A DNA stretch of 64,000 nt from Corbicula japonica (lineage: Eukaryota > Mollusca > Bivalvia > Venerida > Cyrenidae), in contig JAZAYU010000005.1 in assembly GCA_038501625.1 (NCBI GenBank), forward strand, positions 9,015,484 to 9,079,483, read 5' to 3'. The notes under the pieces were generated by a model that saw only the letters and a program-made list of their open reading frames with translations, was not told the DNA's origin and made no database searches. Both the position numbers and the translations under genes were made by a program. This document shows positions 10,655 through 31,990 of the stretch, in pieces; position 1 is the first letter of the stretch; every line of letters starts with the position of its first letter.

Positions 10655-12267
10655 ATAGATGGGTGGAAAATAGTGTAAAACTCTAAAATGGGACTTCTTA
10701 ATAGTGATCTTATTATCAAGTTGGTCATCATGTTGGGGTAGTCTTAATGAGAGGTTTTACTGTACTCAAAAACCTACAAAACAGTCCAGGAAATAAAAAC
10801 AAAACACATTCAGACTCTTAAATTTACTCTCTTTAAAAAGTTAAAACATATTAAATTAAACATAGAAATTCTTATGACGACAAGTATAAAATATCTGCAA
10901 TACCATTTTATTGCAACTTTTTATTCATTTCGAACTATTTCAACACATCCCTATCATCTTTGATTCACAATTCTGATAAAGAATTCATTTCTTGGTACTT
11001 AAAAATGATGTTTATATGATCAATATCAATTTTCCGACATCAATACAATACTTTCCTCCATAAATATGCATTTTTACTCGAACAGTGCAGATCCTGATCA
11101 AACGGTATGATCTGGATCAACCCTGTTCACCCATACCATAAAGGTGTGTAAATGGAGGAAAGGGTTAATATTTAAGATAAATTTAAGCATTTCTTAGCTT
11201 CTGATAAACTTGATTCTCTCAACACAATTATATAAGATTCCCACCACCCTTTCAGGAATAAAACTGGTGGAATACTGTGGTAGTAGAGTTGGATGCAAGA
11301 TTTCCATAAAAATGAATAGTTTGAGGCAGTTTTAGGGTAGTTACATGATATCTTCCAACTTTCTTTCCAAAACTTCCATCGACAACAGCTGTCCAAAAAG
11401 GGGGGTTCAGGCAAACCGACAGAACCCCCTCTGGATTATGTACATACAAAATGGTAAAAAAGTAGCCAATAAAATAAAAATCACACTGTTATTGGCTAAT
11501 AATCACATCTACTGCTGTATTTATTCTGTGGATTTAACCTTTTACTTCTTGAAATGACTTATGCCCCATGTACAAGCAGTGTAGATCAAGATCAGCCTGC
11601 ACATTCATGTGGTCCTATCAGGATCTACACTAGCTTATAGAGACATAAGATTATTCCTGACCAAGAAGTGAACAGTGTAGATCCTGATCAGATAGCATCT
11701 TTCTGAAAGTTGATCTTGATCCACACTGGCCGCCCATTTGATTTAAAGCCCCAGCCCTAAACTTAAGTAAGAATATACTATTGAAAAATCATATTTGCCC
11801 ATATAGACTCCAATATATAAACTCTCTAACAGAACACAAAAGGTCCGATCGGATTTTTTCTTATAGACGGGATTTTCAATGATACTGTTAAATTATCGTT
11901 AACGAACTTTTAAGAAGCTAAATATAATGGAGCTACATTTAGCACCGACGAAGAGACCACTTCATGCGCGATCTCGATTTTTGTGTCGTTTCGGAAATCC
12001 TACTTTGGCTTTTATTCGCGCGGAATGCTGCAAATTTGTGCCTATAGTTCCAAATACATGTAATATTTCATACAAGAGCGGGTTAAATTGAAGTAATGCC
12101 GCTTTAAGCCATATTCAAGAAATAAATGAATTAAACAATACTTATTTACAAGCAACAACCAAACTCATTCATGGAAAAGTGCAATTTCATTGCAATGGAC
12201 AACTGCTGGCATTACAATATCTTTTTAAAAGACTTCATCTTTGTCCCTCACAATATCTTAACACATT

Positions 12268-12510
12268 TAACCCTTTCCTCCATATATATGCTTTTTATAA
12301 CACGGGCAAACAGTGTCGATCAAGATCAGCTGGTACATCTGTGCCATCTGATCAGGATCTGAACCGTTTGCTGTTAAGATTCATTAAGATATTTCTGACC
12401 AAGAAGCAAACAGTGTAGATCCTGATTGGATGGCATGATGTGCTGGTTGATTAGAACCTAAACCATTTACCCATGCAATTAAAGCTGTATATATGAAGGA
12501 AAAGGTTAAT
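12268..12510. mobile_element. GTGTAGATC foldback element, full length, downstream of TMEM208
   Basis: Outer ends TAACCCTTTCCTCCATATAT and ATATATGAAGGAAAAGGTTA are inverted. Two inner hairpins flank TTATTAAGATATTTCTGACC-type spacer. It starts within 60 bases of the TMEM208 stop side and probably overlaps its 3' UTR. Confidence 0.85.
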
Positions 12511-12561
12511 GACTCAATTTCAAGTAATTGAAAACAAGTAAAATCTAGAATTTTCTGTTCA

Positions 12562-20235
<7,674 letters not shown>

Positions 20236-22055
20236 TTCTTATGATTGCGTTTCAAACCTGTAGCCGATAAAACTATTTTAAAAATTGCCACATCAATTTC
20301 GGGAACACCGGCAAAATTCTCATTGGTAGAGAGTATCAAAATCGAAGGTAGGTAATTCGGTTAATTAACCCAAAGATAAAAAATAAAAATTGCAATAAAT
20401 TAAACTCCAACGCAGGAGTGTTCTAGGAGAAGCAATCAATTTTATTTACTTTGCATAGGAGGATATAGTGTTTATGTATACACTTGGGAAAACTTAACTT
20501 TTGAATGTACCAATGTTTTAAACAAGGAATGGATTTATTGACATGGCATTTATGTTCTCCGTGGTAAATTAGATATCAATAAAACACTGATGAAAAAAAA
20601 GCTGTTTCAGGGTTGTAAACATGCTCCTTGGGTAGGGTAATCCACAAACTCTACAGGATTCTTACATGTAGAAAGTTGAGTTATTTTCAGAAAAATGGAC
20701 CATAAAATTTATTAATTACAAACAATATTCTGATTAGATCTAATATGTTGCATATATTTAGTTGCACGTACACAACTCAAAATATAAATACAAGATAATT
20801 TTACCGTTAAAATTACGAACCAATTGTTGAATTTCTTTGTGTCGATGGTTGATCTAGAATCTACGACCCAGATCAACAAATTAAGTCTTTATGTATTAAG
20901 GTTCGATCTACGATCTAAGACCCAAGTCAACCAATTCTAAACACACTTTTCAGACCACAGGTCTATGATTCACGAAGCTCATCAACCAATTGTTATATAT
21001 AAACGTATTAAACGATGGTCGCTGTTCGTAAAGGGCAGGCATCGATACAAAGGCAGAATCATAAAATGGGTCTTTGCTTGGTGTCAAATTGTTGAAGCTG
21101 GTAGTTGCTGCGTTTCTTCTCGTTTTCGTGGAAAATAACATATTTAATTTGTCTTTACTGTTTACAAGTAACTTACTTCTTTACAATTCAAAAATACAGA
21201 CTTACTTAGAATAAACATACATTTCTGAGCTGAAATCCTTGTTGCAGCTTGAAAAGTCCGGGACAAAAATTCCACGAGAATCTAGAAATGTCAGCAGACG
21301 CTGTAGTGTCATCTTTTTTATTTTTGGAATATCGTGTTAATTTCAAATACATGTACTGTACTGTTCCATAAAATTTATGACAAATGACCGGATAATCTTT
21401 TGACAATATTGTATTTAAAAATGTACATGTATTATTATTTAAATGTATTATGTTTAATAAATTATTTTATGTGTATATTCTACAATATTACCAATATCAA
21501 ATTTAAATTATATAAGCAGAGCATTTGTTAATGGGAAACTCCGCTGCGATCGACGAAGTTATTTTGTTTTACAAACAATTTAATATGATGTTTCTTTGCA
21601 TTCATACATTCATACACATACCTCATCCTTTACCTTTATTTTGGTATGGCCAAGTGTTTAGGATTAATGAATTCTACCGGCAGGTGTAAGCGGAATAACT
21701 CAATTTATAATCGATAATAGAAATGACACAGTTGTTCCCCTTGTTACGCATAAAAATAGGTTGATTACTGCTTCGCAGCTGAGCGCTTTATGATCAATTT
21801 GGTGGACGTGTCCGTGCACTTCAATCCATGCTACTTACCTTCCCCGTTAACTACATTAGGATCTATCCTATGTCAGAGAAACACAAATCCACCAGAAATC
21901 TGGTTGATAATTTCACTTAAAAACATTTAGGTCTCGCTTTTTGTTTCTTTAACTTTTTTTGCGTTAAATCAGTCCTAATACACATAATGCATACATTGAG
22001 AGAACAATGAAACATAATAATACAACTAATAACTTTTAGATAATATATTATATTA
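20236..22055. other. Upstream region of TMEM208, no gene recognised
   Basis: This should hold the TMEM208 5' UTR and promoter. I see no clear TATA box or initiator. A direct repeat of about 65 bases (GATCTAGAATCTACGACCCA and GATCTACGATCTAAGACCCA) lies at 20845-20935. Short minus-strand frames at 20950-21141 and 21206-21406 have no recognisable features. Confidence 0.5.
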
Positions 22056-22289
22056 TCTCTTTACACGATTATTGCATTACTGAACAGTGTAAATCCAGAT
22101 CATCCGGCACATCCATGCTGTCTGATGAGCTCAGATCTGCACTGTTCATTGTTTTATTTATTAGGTTATTTTTGACCAAAATACGAACAGTGCAGATCCT
22201 GATCAGTCAGCACAAATGTGCTGGCTGTTCTGGATCTACACTGGTCGCACACATGTAAAAAGGTGTATATATGGAGTAAATGGTTATGC
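22056..22289. mobile_element. GTGTAGATC foldback element, full length
   Basis: Contains GAACAGTGTAAATCCAGATC, the spacer GGTTATTTTTGACCAAAATA and CTGGCTGTTCTGGATCTACA. The right end is GTGTATATATGGAGTAAATG. Confidence 0.82.
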
Positions 22290-22831
22290 TATAGAGAATC
22301 GATCTGAGAGGGAGAAAAAACTGAACCGAAAAAAATAAAGCTTCAAACTAACATAAACATAAAATAACAAATAAAAGCTGTCATTACATAAAGAGCAACT
22401 CTGGGAAATTAGACTGATGAAAAAAACAAAACAACAACAAAAAACAACTTGAAAGACATTATCACAGTATGTTGGTTCATATATCTTTTTCCAAGATTTA
22501 TGAAATTCTACCAGCTAGTGACCGAGAAATGGCTGCAGACGGAAAAGCGTGACGGACGGACGGGCATAAAACGTATTTACAGTATCCCCTTCTGATTTCA
22601 TCACAAATATTTTATACATAGCAAGGGAAACTACTGTGTTGTATGTATTAACGACCAATAAACTAGTTATTTCCCTTTGTCCATTAATAAATAAATTTAG
22701 CCTTTAACTCTGGGTAATGTGGCGCATATCTACATGGACAAGAAAAGCTATAGATGTTTACTAATAAATTGGAGAACTCTGTCCCTCCTTTCGCCAGTCC
22801 GTTTCTCGGGCATTTGTTCGTCCGTCATTCC

Positions 22832-24275
22832 CATAGGCGGATCCAGCGGGGGGCGGACCCGGCGTACGCCCCCCCCCTAAAATTGCCCAAGCAAAGTTTT
22901 TTTTCTCTGTAATGAAATATGATATATAGGAAAATATAATATATAAATGTCAAAAAATTTTCGCACGCTACGCGTGCAATAAGTTTCGAGACTATGAGTA
23001 CACTAATACAATGACATAACGAACAATTCACAAACAATTCATTCTCATTTTTTGTAAGATTTTAACATGATCCAACGGCTGTTTAAAAATTATATGATAT
23101 ATTTAGATGCTTTACAAAACATCGTGATCTAATCTACAATTAGCCCAACTATTTGTGCGCAACAAGAGCTTTTCTATATATACGATGGTCGCTCTTCGCG
23201 CACAACCCAGTTACTATTCAAATCAATGCGGAAAATTTTCCTTCTATTTCTATATGCCGCCGATCGGAAAATGAATCGCAACTTTTCAATCTTTTGCCTG
23301 CTTCATAAAGCATCTTAAACATATATTTTTTTAATTTACATACCTGAGAAGCCACATTCAAGTAGAATCAATATATGTAATCCTTTATAAGTAACGTTTT
23401 CGTTTTTTTTGCAAAACTGTTTTAAACCTCAACCCATGTCGATTTCCACCACAGTTTTGATCGTAACTGCTTGAGACGTAAAGGACAGACAACGAAAACG
23501 TCCGTATGATAATGGGTCTGTGCTTGCAGTCGAATTATTGAGACTAATCTACTATCTACTGAAATTGATTCGACCTTCAAACTTTGCGTTTCAACTTTTT
23601 CCTTTGAATTTTCCGTATTTTATTCTATCTTTGGGTTGATTAGAATTGTCAACAACAATTGACGCGCCGAAACGTCAGAAGATGTTGAAGAGTTTTTTTA
23701 GCAGAGCTGCAGCACGAAAATTTCATCATCAATATCATCATTTTAATTTTACGTCCCCTCCCTAACCCAAAATGCGATTGTGATACCTAAGTTTACGTGT
23801 TTGCTATATTTTTCCTCTCGCTTGAATTCAGTTTACATGTTCATAGTAAAATACGTTTCTGTATTTTAAATATTCCCGCTTTCACTTACTTCCATTTATA
23901 TTTTTCCTTTGAGTAAAGTGAGTCAACAAACATGGATGCATTAAGTGGGAAACACGCAAACATTCAAAATATATATTGTGCAAAAGATCTTATTTTTGCC
24001 TCCGTTTGATTCATACCTTAAGCACACAGTAGATTAGAGCTCTCGTACATTGTATTGTATACCCTGGGAAAGTATATTTGAGGTTCTGGAAATGTGCATA
24101 TGAATCCCTTAGAAATGACTAAAACACGGGAGCTTCACGGGGCCTCCGGCCCCCTGGACCCCTGGCCAGGGCTTTGCCCTGGACCCACCGGGGCCCTTAC
24201 GGCCCCCTGGACCCCCAGTCGGACTGTTTATTTTCCGCCCCCCCCCCCTAACTACAAATCCTGGATCCGCCTATG
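22832..24275. mobile_element. Complete 1444-bp terminal-inverted-repeat element with ATTCC target duplication
   Basis: Fifteen-base perfect inverted ends CATAGGCGGATCCAG (22832-22846) and CTGGATCCGCCTATG (24261-24275) are flanked by ATTCC on both sides (22827-22831 and 24276-24280). Both ends are next to C-rich runs of eight or more bases, and the right end has a GC-rich block (24125-24220) unlike the AT-rich interior. No long open frame is present, so it is non-autonomous. Superfamily is not assigned; a 5-bp duplication is compatible with several. Confidence 0.85.
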
Positions 24276-25550
24276 ATTCCCCCATCGTTCATCAGAAGTT
24301 GTTTCCGGCTCGCCCACGGGCGGCCGGATATACGGTAGGAATTTACTATGAAACAGCGAAGAAACCCAATTCTTTATTTGATAAAGGCAATCAGTGTGGG
24401 AATACCCCTTTTAATCCTTTAATATCATTGGATTATTAAAAAGCAGCTAATCAAAATCGTTGTTTCAAAAGCATCTAGGCAAAACGCGGAATTTCCTTGG
24501 TCTGGGTTATCTAAACGCTTATACAGGAAGACGCTCTGACAATTACGGACCAGACATGTCCCTCGACTCTCACTCAGTCGTTATCAGTAAATAATACGAC
24601 TGTTGTAAACCAAACCTAAATTTATTATTTGTGAAAAACAAAAAAGGTACAGCTTATACTTTATTAAAACAAAGCAACTAGAATGTGAAAACAGTGCACC
24701 GAAGGAAAGGATATGGTAAATATTGTGCAGAATATCGTGGTGAATTTTTGCAACTCAAATTATAACAAATTTTAGTATAATTTATTTCAAACATAATGTA
24801 CGGCCGTTTATCAGTGACCAACTGACCATGTTAAGTTGCACGGCTAAGAATTATCTAGTGGCTATATTCGCTAGAAAGAAATTGGTTAACTACTGTGACT
24901 TTTCTACTGAAGTAGTGACATGCGAGGTGAAACAGTCAAAGGTTTCCTGGGATATTCGTCCATAGAATGTTTCGATCCTAGTTTTAGTCTCACGCACAGT
25001 AGTCCACGAACCGCTGATAAATATTAAACGGCGCCAGCCAATTAAATTAAAAATGTGCCGTCTCCTAGAATCTTAAATAATACCATGGTATCCAAGTTTA
25101 AAACATATTCTGTTATGTCTGTAATCTTTCGTTGTATGATTGCATTGCTGTTAGTGTTTTCTTGGTGTGTGTATGAAAGAAAACTCTATTAAAGGTCTAT
25201 GGGTGTAAATGAAGACATCATATTATGTGAATCTCAGGTTGTATGCCACAGTTTAACAACATCAGTCCGAGAGCATTTTGTGTGGTGTGATGATTTTCAA
25301 TCGATATTGTCTCTATGTAACTATAAACGAATGTGGGAAAGTGATGCCGAGTCTCGTTATGTGCCAGGCTCCATAATAAATCTAGAAGTAACCGCAAAAG
25401 TTTACGAGATTGAAGACTTCTGTTATTTTTATCATTATTATTACTTTCAAATTGGATGTGTATTTGTATTTTTTCACTTTTCAGTTTAAAATGCAAAAGT
25501 ATAGTAAATCTGCCAGATTTTAAATTTGTCTATCCGTGTAAACAGTTCTA

Positions 25551-25782
25551 TACTAGTGTCCAAAAGAAACGATACCACCTGTTTACAAGGGCATACAATA
25601 AAACCAAACGGCTAAAGAACATTTGAATTGGTCTAATTCATTCGAGAGACCTTTTAACATCATAATGCATTTGTACACAAAATCGATTTCATCAATCATG
25701 TACAAGCATAAACAGAATTTAATTGTGGTCTAAAACGAACATTTTATTGAAAGTTTGGTATCGTTTCTTTTGGACACTAGTA
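25551..25782. mobile_element. 232-bp MITE with TACTAGTGTCC ends and TA target duplication, copy 2
   Basis: Same termini and similar interior as the copy at 2624-2856, also flanked by TA on both sides (25549-25550 and 25783-25784). Interior differences are scattered substitutions and small indels, so the two insertions are old and independent. Confidence 0.88.
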
Positions 25783-25967
25783 TATTTAATTTTCAAGAAA
25801 AAATTTAAAAGGTTTAACATATAGTCTCATACAGTTCTATTCAATATGCTAAGCGAGCCGTCTACTAGCTTTTTTAAAAGCTATCCTTGTTAAAATAATA
25901 CATTAAATAAAAACAACCTAAACATTTTATAGGTGATCTTCGTAACTGGTTTAAATAACAGACTTAT

Positions 25968-26435
25968 GTCACATAACTGCGACATGACTTAACTATAACA
26001 TGACATCACTGCGACATGACATAGATGTGACGAATATAACTGCGAAATGAAATAACTCCGGCATGACATAGATATGACATGACAGAACTGTGACATGACA
26101 TGACTGTGACATAACATAACTGCGACATTTCATAATTGCGTCATGAAAACAACTGTGAGTTAACATAACTGCGACATGACATAACTGTGACATGGCATAC
26201 CGATGACTTTATAATACTTAAACATGACATACCTGTGACATGACATACCTGTGACATGACATAACTGGGACATAACATATCTGCGGCATGACATAACAGT
26301 GACATGACATATTTTGACAAGACATTACTGCGACATGACATAACTGTGGCATAACATAACTTTGACATGGTATAACATTGACATGACATAACATTGACAT
26401 GACATAACTGCCACTTGACATAACTGCAGAAGTTT
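25968..26435. repeat. Tandem GACATGACATAACTG repeat
   Basis: Roughly 30 degenerate copies of a 15-16 bp unit, TGACATGACATAACTG with CTGCGA or CTGTGA variants. Open frames here on the minus strand are by-products of the period. Confidence 0.9.
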
Positions 26436-26559
26436 ATCCATACTTATATACATGCAGCTTGATATTTAGACAATATTTTTAAATTCGCATACTGTTGTCC
26501 GAATATTTCTATATTTAGAAAGAAACGGCATGAATCATATCTCTAATGTAATACAATTA

Positions 26560-26755
26560 AATTTTGCGGGGACGAATTTTCGCACAAAGGCACAAATTAT
26601 ATATTTTTGAGGCGATAATTTCGTGCAATTGTAATTTTCTTTTAAGAAATATTATTGCAACTTGTATTTTCGCAGGAGTTTAATCCACGCATTTAGTCGG
26701 ACGCGAAATACGCGAATTTAAACATGCGCGAAAAAAATGATATCACAGTATTAAA
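26560..26755. repeat. TTTTCGC-rich dispersed repeat
   Basis: GGGGACGAATTTTCGCACAA and ACGCGAAATACGCGAATTTA, ending TGATATCACAGTA. Related to 29768-29962 in order and spacing. Confidence 0.65.
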
Positions 26756-27344
26756 TTGCTTTGTTCTTAAAAACATTACGTTCAAGCTACCGTATATTCA
26801 TGTATATAGCCTGGTATCTGCATCCGTTGCTAACTATATTATTATATATTAATATATATAAAGTTGTTTTAGATTCAGTAAAATGACTTAAATTAAATAA
26901 CATAAATTCCATCCGAATTCTATGAAAGTTCATGCGAGCGCGTAGGATCCGTTTTGTTTTGCCAACATGCAAAACTCTCGGATAGACGCAGCGGTTGCTA
27001 ACGAGTAGGTTGTTTAATGGAGACGATTCGATCGGCATAAGTTACGTTAAAGCTCGCACATGGGGATGTTTCTAAATCAATAAAAGATTAACCGATTTAA
27101 ATAATGAAATAACAGCTGCCAAGAACTGTTGGGGATGCATTACAAATGCCCTTTGAAATGTAAATTAGGTCTTTAATAATAAAGTAGATGATTATAAACA
27201 GCACCACAGATATCAGATATCTCGAGAAACTTTCTCTTTCTTACTGAAGTCGATTTTTGTATGTAATAATACATTACAAATATTTTTTAATGTCATTTCG
27301 TGGATGGAGATTCGTAATAAGTTATTGAACAATTAACAAAAGCA

Positions 27345-27572
27345 TTTGATGAGACTGGGATGTAATAAAACAGTGATTTAATGAATCATCATCATCGTCA
27401 AAAACACTGACAACTACAACAACAATAATAATAACAGCAACAATTCGCCCACAATAAATACAAGCATCTGCCAAGACAGCGATGTAATGAAAAAAAGTGG
27501 TTTTATGAATAATCATCATCATCAATATCAATAACAATAACAACAGCAACAATAATTCGGCCACAACAATAC
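27345..27572. repeat. Two-copy tandem duplication of about 117 bp with ATC/AAC-rich interior
   Basis: GACTGGGATGTAATAAAACA and GACAGCGATGTAATGAAAAA start the two units. Both then carry TCATCATCATC, AACAACAATAA-type runs and ATTCG(C/G)CCACAA. Confidence 0.75.
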
Positions 27573-28119
27573 ATGACTGGTGATTTTAAAAGATAATCAA
27601 CTACATAAACCATAGTATTTATACAGTGTCAACCGAGCATTCGATAAAACAATTCGTCTTAGTAATTCAACTCGACACAACGGTCAGTCAAATTTGATAG
27701 GAGTTGGATATTGTGGCCAAACAAGAAATGAAGTCACAAGTTAAGTATGCAAATTGTTCAATGTTGGAACAAAGAACAATAACAAATCGATTGTTCTCGT
27801 TTTGACTCATCGGAGTTCATTTTCTAATAAAAGATAAGGGCGATTGGAACTGAATTAAAAGCGAAAAAAAGGAATTAAGATCTGAGACCAGAAACGTGAG
27901 TACTATGTGTAAATATGTAAAATTTATATAAAAGTATGTACCTTTTTGCAAATATATTTTTTTAATTTTATGTTATTCAAGTTAAGCATTTACGTACAAT
28001 ATGTAAAGAAAACTATATCTCTATTAGTGTCATTTAATATCTGAGTTAGGGAAAAATTGAGAACAAAGTATACCACTATGCGGTTTTCTTGATACATTTG
28101 TATGGTAGTGGATCACAGA

Positions 28120-28263
28120 TCAGGTTATTAAACTGAGAATGGAAACCAGTCTCAAATCTCAAGCATCTGATTGGCTGAAATGGCGACCAGTTTTATAACC
28201 TTCAGCAGAGATGCTTGAGCTTTGGGACAGGTCTTCATTCTCAGTTTAATAATCTTGAGACCG
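28120..28263. mobile_element. CCAAT palindromic foldback, old diverged copy
   Basis: Arms GGTTATTAAACTGAGAATGG and TTCTCAGTTTAATAATCTTG are still complementary at the ends. The core shows rearrangement: TTTTATAACCTTCAG appears internally. Confidence 0.7.
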
Positions 28264-28794
28264 AAGCGAAACCTTCATTGAAATAAAATTTACAATTTGT
28301 AGTACAGCGTTTTCATTTTGGTGCACGTAATTTAACTTAAGTTATTACAACTGTCATTATGTTCCAGGCTTGTACACTTTTGCATATTTATTTTTATAAT
28401 ATAATAAATTATAAATTTTGATCCTTTTTGCAAGTCACCGAGAAATATTTCAAAAAGGAATAAATGGAAAATAGATAATAAACCAAAATTTTTGCATTTA
28501 AACCGTTTAGTCTTGATATGTTCTGTCAGCAATGCGCCTCTTAAGTTTATAAAATTTTACAGTTATGCACATCAAATATTATTATTAATGTTTCTGTCAA
28601 TTCTGTGACATCTTGTTGTTAGAAATTCGTTTCCTCATTCGAATATCTGCGGAGTTGCACAGAACCCATGTTAATTGCCAACTCTTTTAAAACAGTCAGA
28701 TGACCTTTCACGCAACGCAACTGTAAAATAAAGCAAAACAATACACATGCACTAAAACCCCTTTTTAAGACCACCCCGAAATTAAGACCACCTC

Positions 28795-28837
28795 TATAGT
28801 GAGATCTATAGTGAGATCTATAGTGAGATCACTATTT
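28795..28837. repeat. Short tandem TATAGTGAGATC repeat
   Basis: CTATAGTGAGATC is present three times in a row inside a block of GACCACC-type dispersed repeat. Confidence 0.75.
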
Positions 28838-29495
28838 CAATGTCTCTTTTAACAGTTCTGCGCTATTTTCTACCCTGGAATTAAGACCAACCAACCAATA
28901 AGACCACTTTTTTCCGGCGGAGGTTTAATAGAGAGTTTTCACTAGATATATATCTGAATTGAGTATAATATACTGAAAGAAATAAGTTTAGAAAGTAAAG
29001 TAACATAATAAAAAATACCATACTATTAGGGGGATATTCAAAATGAAAGACCTTTTTAGTTGGAAATAAAAACACCTGATTGATTTCACATGGAGTAAAT
29101 AACAAATCATTAACAATAAAAAGAATATCATAACTTTTATGTAATAAGAAACCATTTTTATGGAAGGAAGATGTTTTATGTTCCATTTATATACTTGCTA
29201 AACTTTATTCTTTCAGTATATTTTTTTGGTTTCAGATATAAAATTATAAAATAGCAACATAAAATATTGTTTGAAATTGGTCTGTCTCGTTCGGAGCTGT
29301 ATTTTATTTAAGCAGTCATACGGGACCTTGTAGGACATTGTGGACAGATGACATACACGCATCAGGCACGGATTTAGACCCCGGGCTGATTCAGCGCCCC
29401 TCCTCTCTCCCTCCCCCGAAGCTAGTTCCAGTGAATATTACTCAGAATTGATGGATTGATTTAAATATTGATTGATCAAATCCTCTTTTTAATTG

Positions 29496-29573
<78 letters not shown>
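29496..29573. repeat. (ATC)n microsatellite
   Basis: About 26 uninterrupted TCA/ATC triplets. Confidence 0.97.
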
Positions 29574-29574
<1 letters not shown>

Positions 29575-29767
29575 TACACTAATTAATACAATTACAGGAA
29601 AGGAGAAAAATTAGATGTAACAGATGTGTGAGTTATTTCTGACGATAACTTATAAAAATGCATTAAACTTTTGTGTGGCTTGTACTCAATGTCAATTTAT
29701 ATTGATATTCATAAATCATATACATTCATATATTGTAGGTTATATTTTGTCGACATAGTGTGCTATC

Positions 29768-29962
29768 TTTAAAATTCGCGGGACAAATTTTAGCGAAATC
29801 CACAAATGATATGTTGCGTGATCATAAATTCGCATAATAGTATTTTTCAATTAAGACATATTATTACGATATGTAATTTCGCTGGCGTTTAAATTCCAGC
29901 ATTAGTTAGAACGATAAATACTCGAAATTTAAACCCACGCGAATTATAGTTATACCACAGTT
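29768..29962. repeat. TTTTCGC-rich dispersed repeat
   Basis: AAATTCGCGGGACAAATTTT and CTCGAAATTTAAACCCACGC, ending TTATACCACAGT. Same layout as 26560-26755. Confidence 0.65.
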
Positions 29963-29999
29963 GATCTTTCATTTACAGACAATCATGACCTATTAAATC

Positions 30000-31010
30000 T
30001 GGCTTTCAACTGATTTTCGATTATCGGAGACAAACGATAAACAATTACCCAGTCACTTTTATATAATCTGCTGTAATTGTGTGTGTTCTTTTTATCATAG
30101 CACTTAAATGATTGACTAAAGTCACTAAATCAATCCTTTATTGAAGGTCCGGTTTTAAAATATTTAAATAGCGTATTGAAATAATATTATTAAATACCAT
30201 TTAAATTAAGTCAGCAAATCTTTGAATAACAATTACATAAAGACCAAAATGACTAACTACAATTGAGCTACCCGGTGCTGGAACAAAGAAAATTATTGCA
30301 GTAAAATCGTTGATCAATAGGGTGACGCTTAATAACACAATGCTAACTAGTCTGAGATAAGCATATGCTAAAATATGGAGCGGAGTGTGGGAGTGGAGCG
30401 TTGTGGCGGAGTCTGGTGTGGAGTCTGTAGAAAGATGACGGAGTGACATTGGAGTCAAAAACTGGTGTGAGATTTTGGAGTGGATACAAATATTTAAAGT
30501 GATTCAAAAATTCAACTCCAAAATTTCGCTCCAAAATCAAAACCAAATTTTTGAATCCAAGGACACTCCAAAAACTCACTCCAAACTGAATTCCAGACTA
30601 CTCCAACACTCCACAACAACACTCCACTCCATGTTTTAGTAAATGCCTCTGAGATACTATCAAACATGAAAGATGGTACTGCCTGAGATCAGAGGAACCG
30701 GTCGTAGACAAGATAATCGAATGTACACACTGTGAGAGAACATGGTGCAGTAGTGTCATTTAGATGTTTGTCTGAGATTAAGGTCTGATTCTGTAACAAT
30801 TCTCCGAAAAATGAAACAGACACAAGCTTATTGCATGCCAAGTAGGAATATTGGTGAGAGACGGGCGTCATGAACAGTGGATTGCATGACAGGTTAGAAT
30901 TGTTTACATTGTATTTTAATAATGCGTGTTTGTATGTTTTATAAGCAAACACTTGTAGTATTGGTTTGATTATTATCAAATTGTAGTAATCATAATCTAT
31001 TCATAACAAG
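30000..31010. repeat. Old duplicated block A, related to 42045-42680
   Basis: Shared phrases in the same order include TTTTCGATTATCGGAGACAA (30015) with TTTTCAATTGTCGGTGACAA (42071), GGTGCTGGAACAAAGAAAAT (30274) with CTGCTGGAACAAAGAAAACT, and AGTAGTGTCATTTAGATGTT (30751) with TGTAGTGTCATTTAGATGTT. An extra stretch (30390-30630) rich in ACTCCA/TGGAGT is present only in this copy. Confidence 0.75.
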
Positions 31011-31871
31011 ACATTCTGAAATCTGTATAATAATAAAATCAATGAGTTTCGTTACCCAAATGCATCGTTTGCTTTCTCATCCAAAGGCTCAGTGATGCTC
31101 AGTTATGCTTTAATAATAAAAGCTTGGTCCCTTTTTTCCGGACGGACAAATAATTGCTAGTCACCACGGCGGGTTTCATTAATTTAGTAGCACGAATCAC
31201 AGAGGCATTTACCAAAGTGGGTTTGAACTAACTTCGATCAACAATTTGCTGGCTTCCAAAGACAAACGTTGGTAACAGGCTACCAAGCTGATGGTTTTCC
31301 AATGAAAGTTAGTCTTCTGACCTTTTAGAAACTGAATTTCTGCAGGTTACTACGTAGTTTTACGCTAATCCAGTGCTTGATATGTTGTTTATGTCTAATG
31401 TAGTAATGGGCTCCAATACTAAGAAAACCGCAATTTTGGAGGAGATAAGGGTTCGCGGATGACCATGGCGTAGTACGTTGTTCCATTGCAATGACTTCGC
31501 TTGTCGCAGACAACGGGTTTCTAACACTATGCATTCTGTTTTTATTGGAAAATGTTGTAGTTCCGGGTTACCATGGTATATTATGTGTCTCCATTGCAGT
31601 CGCATGTTAATTAAGACAGATATTAGGTCTCATATTTTCAGTATATTGTTTCTTGTAGAAGCTTAGAAGTTTTCAGGTTTCCATTGCGTATAACGTTATT
31701 TATTCGCAATGACTGTACTCTCGTCGCAGGCTGACGAGACAAACAGCAGGTCTGCAATACTATATGTACTCTGTTTTGCTTAGAAACCTTCAGAGTTCCA
31801 TGTTACTATGGTGTATTACGTTTCTCCATTGCAAGGCCTACTCTTGTCGCAGCTTGGTCAAGATTGATAAC

Positions 31872-31990
31872 AGGTCCCAAGGTTATACAACTGAGAAAGG
31901 AAACCAGTCTCAAATCTCAATCATCTGATTGGCTGAAATGGCTGGTCGCCATTTCAGCCAATCAGATGCTTGAGATTTGATACTGGTCTG
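31872..31990. mobile_element. CCAAT palindromic foldback, subfamily A, right end missing
   Basis: The left arm starts CCCAAGGTTATACAACTGAG. The centre is GGCTGGTCGCC, and the right arm stops after TTTGATACTGGTCTGATATT without the TATAACC end. Confidence 0.82.

Noticed and set aside
25199..25496. Overlapping open frames of 96 (plus) and 92 (minus) codons
   Set aside because: Both strands are open over the same bases, neither translation is recognisable, no splice partners were found, and the ends are low complexity (Tyr/Phe-rich).
25993..26421. Several minus-strand frames with repeated CHVAVMSCRSYVMS-like units
   Set aside because: They are translations of the GACATGACATAACTG tandem repeat. 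Cys and Met richness follows from the unit, not from selection.
27322..27564. An 80-codon Leu/Met/Val-rich minus-strand frame
   Set aside because: It is the translation of AAC/ATC-rich low-complexity sequence duplicated in tandem.
30689..30979. A 96-codon minus-strand frame in duplicated block A
   Set aside because: The matching block at 42 kb has insertions and stops that break the frame, so the duplicated sequence is not preserved as protein.
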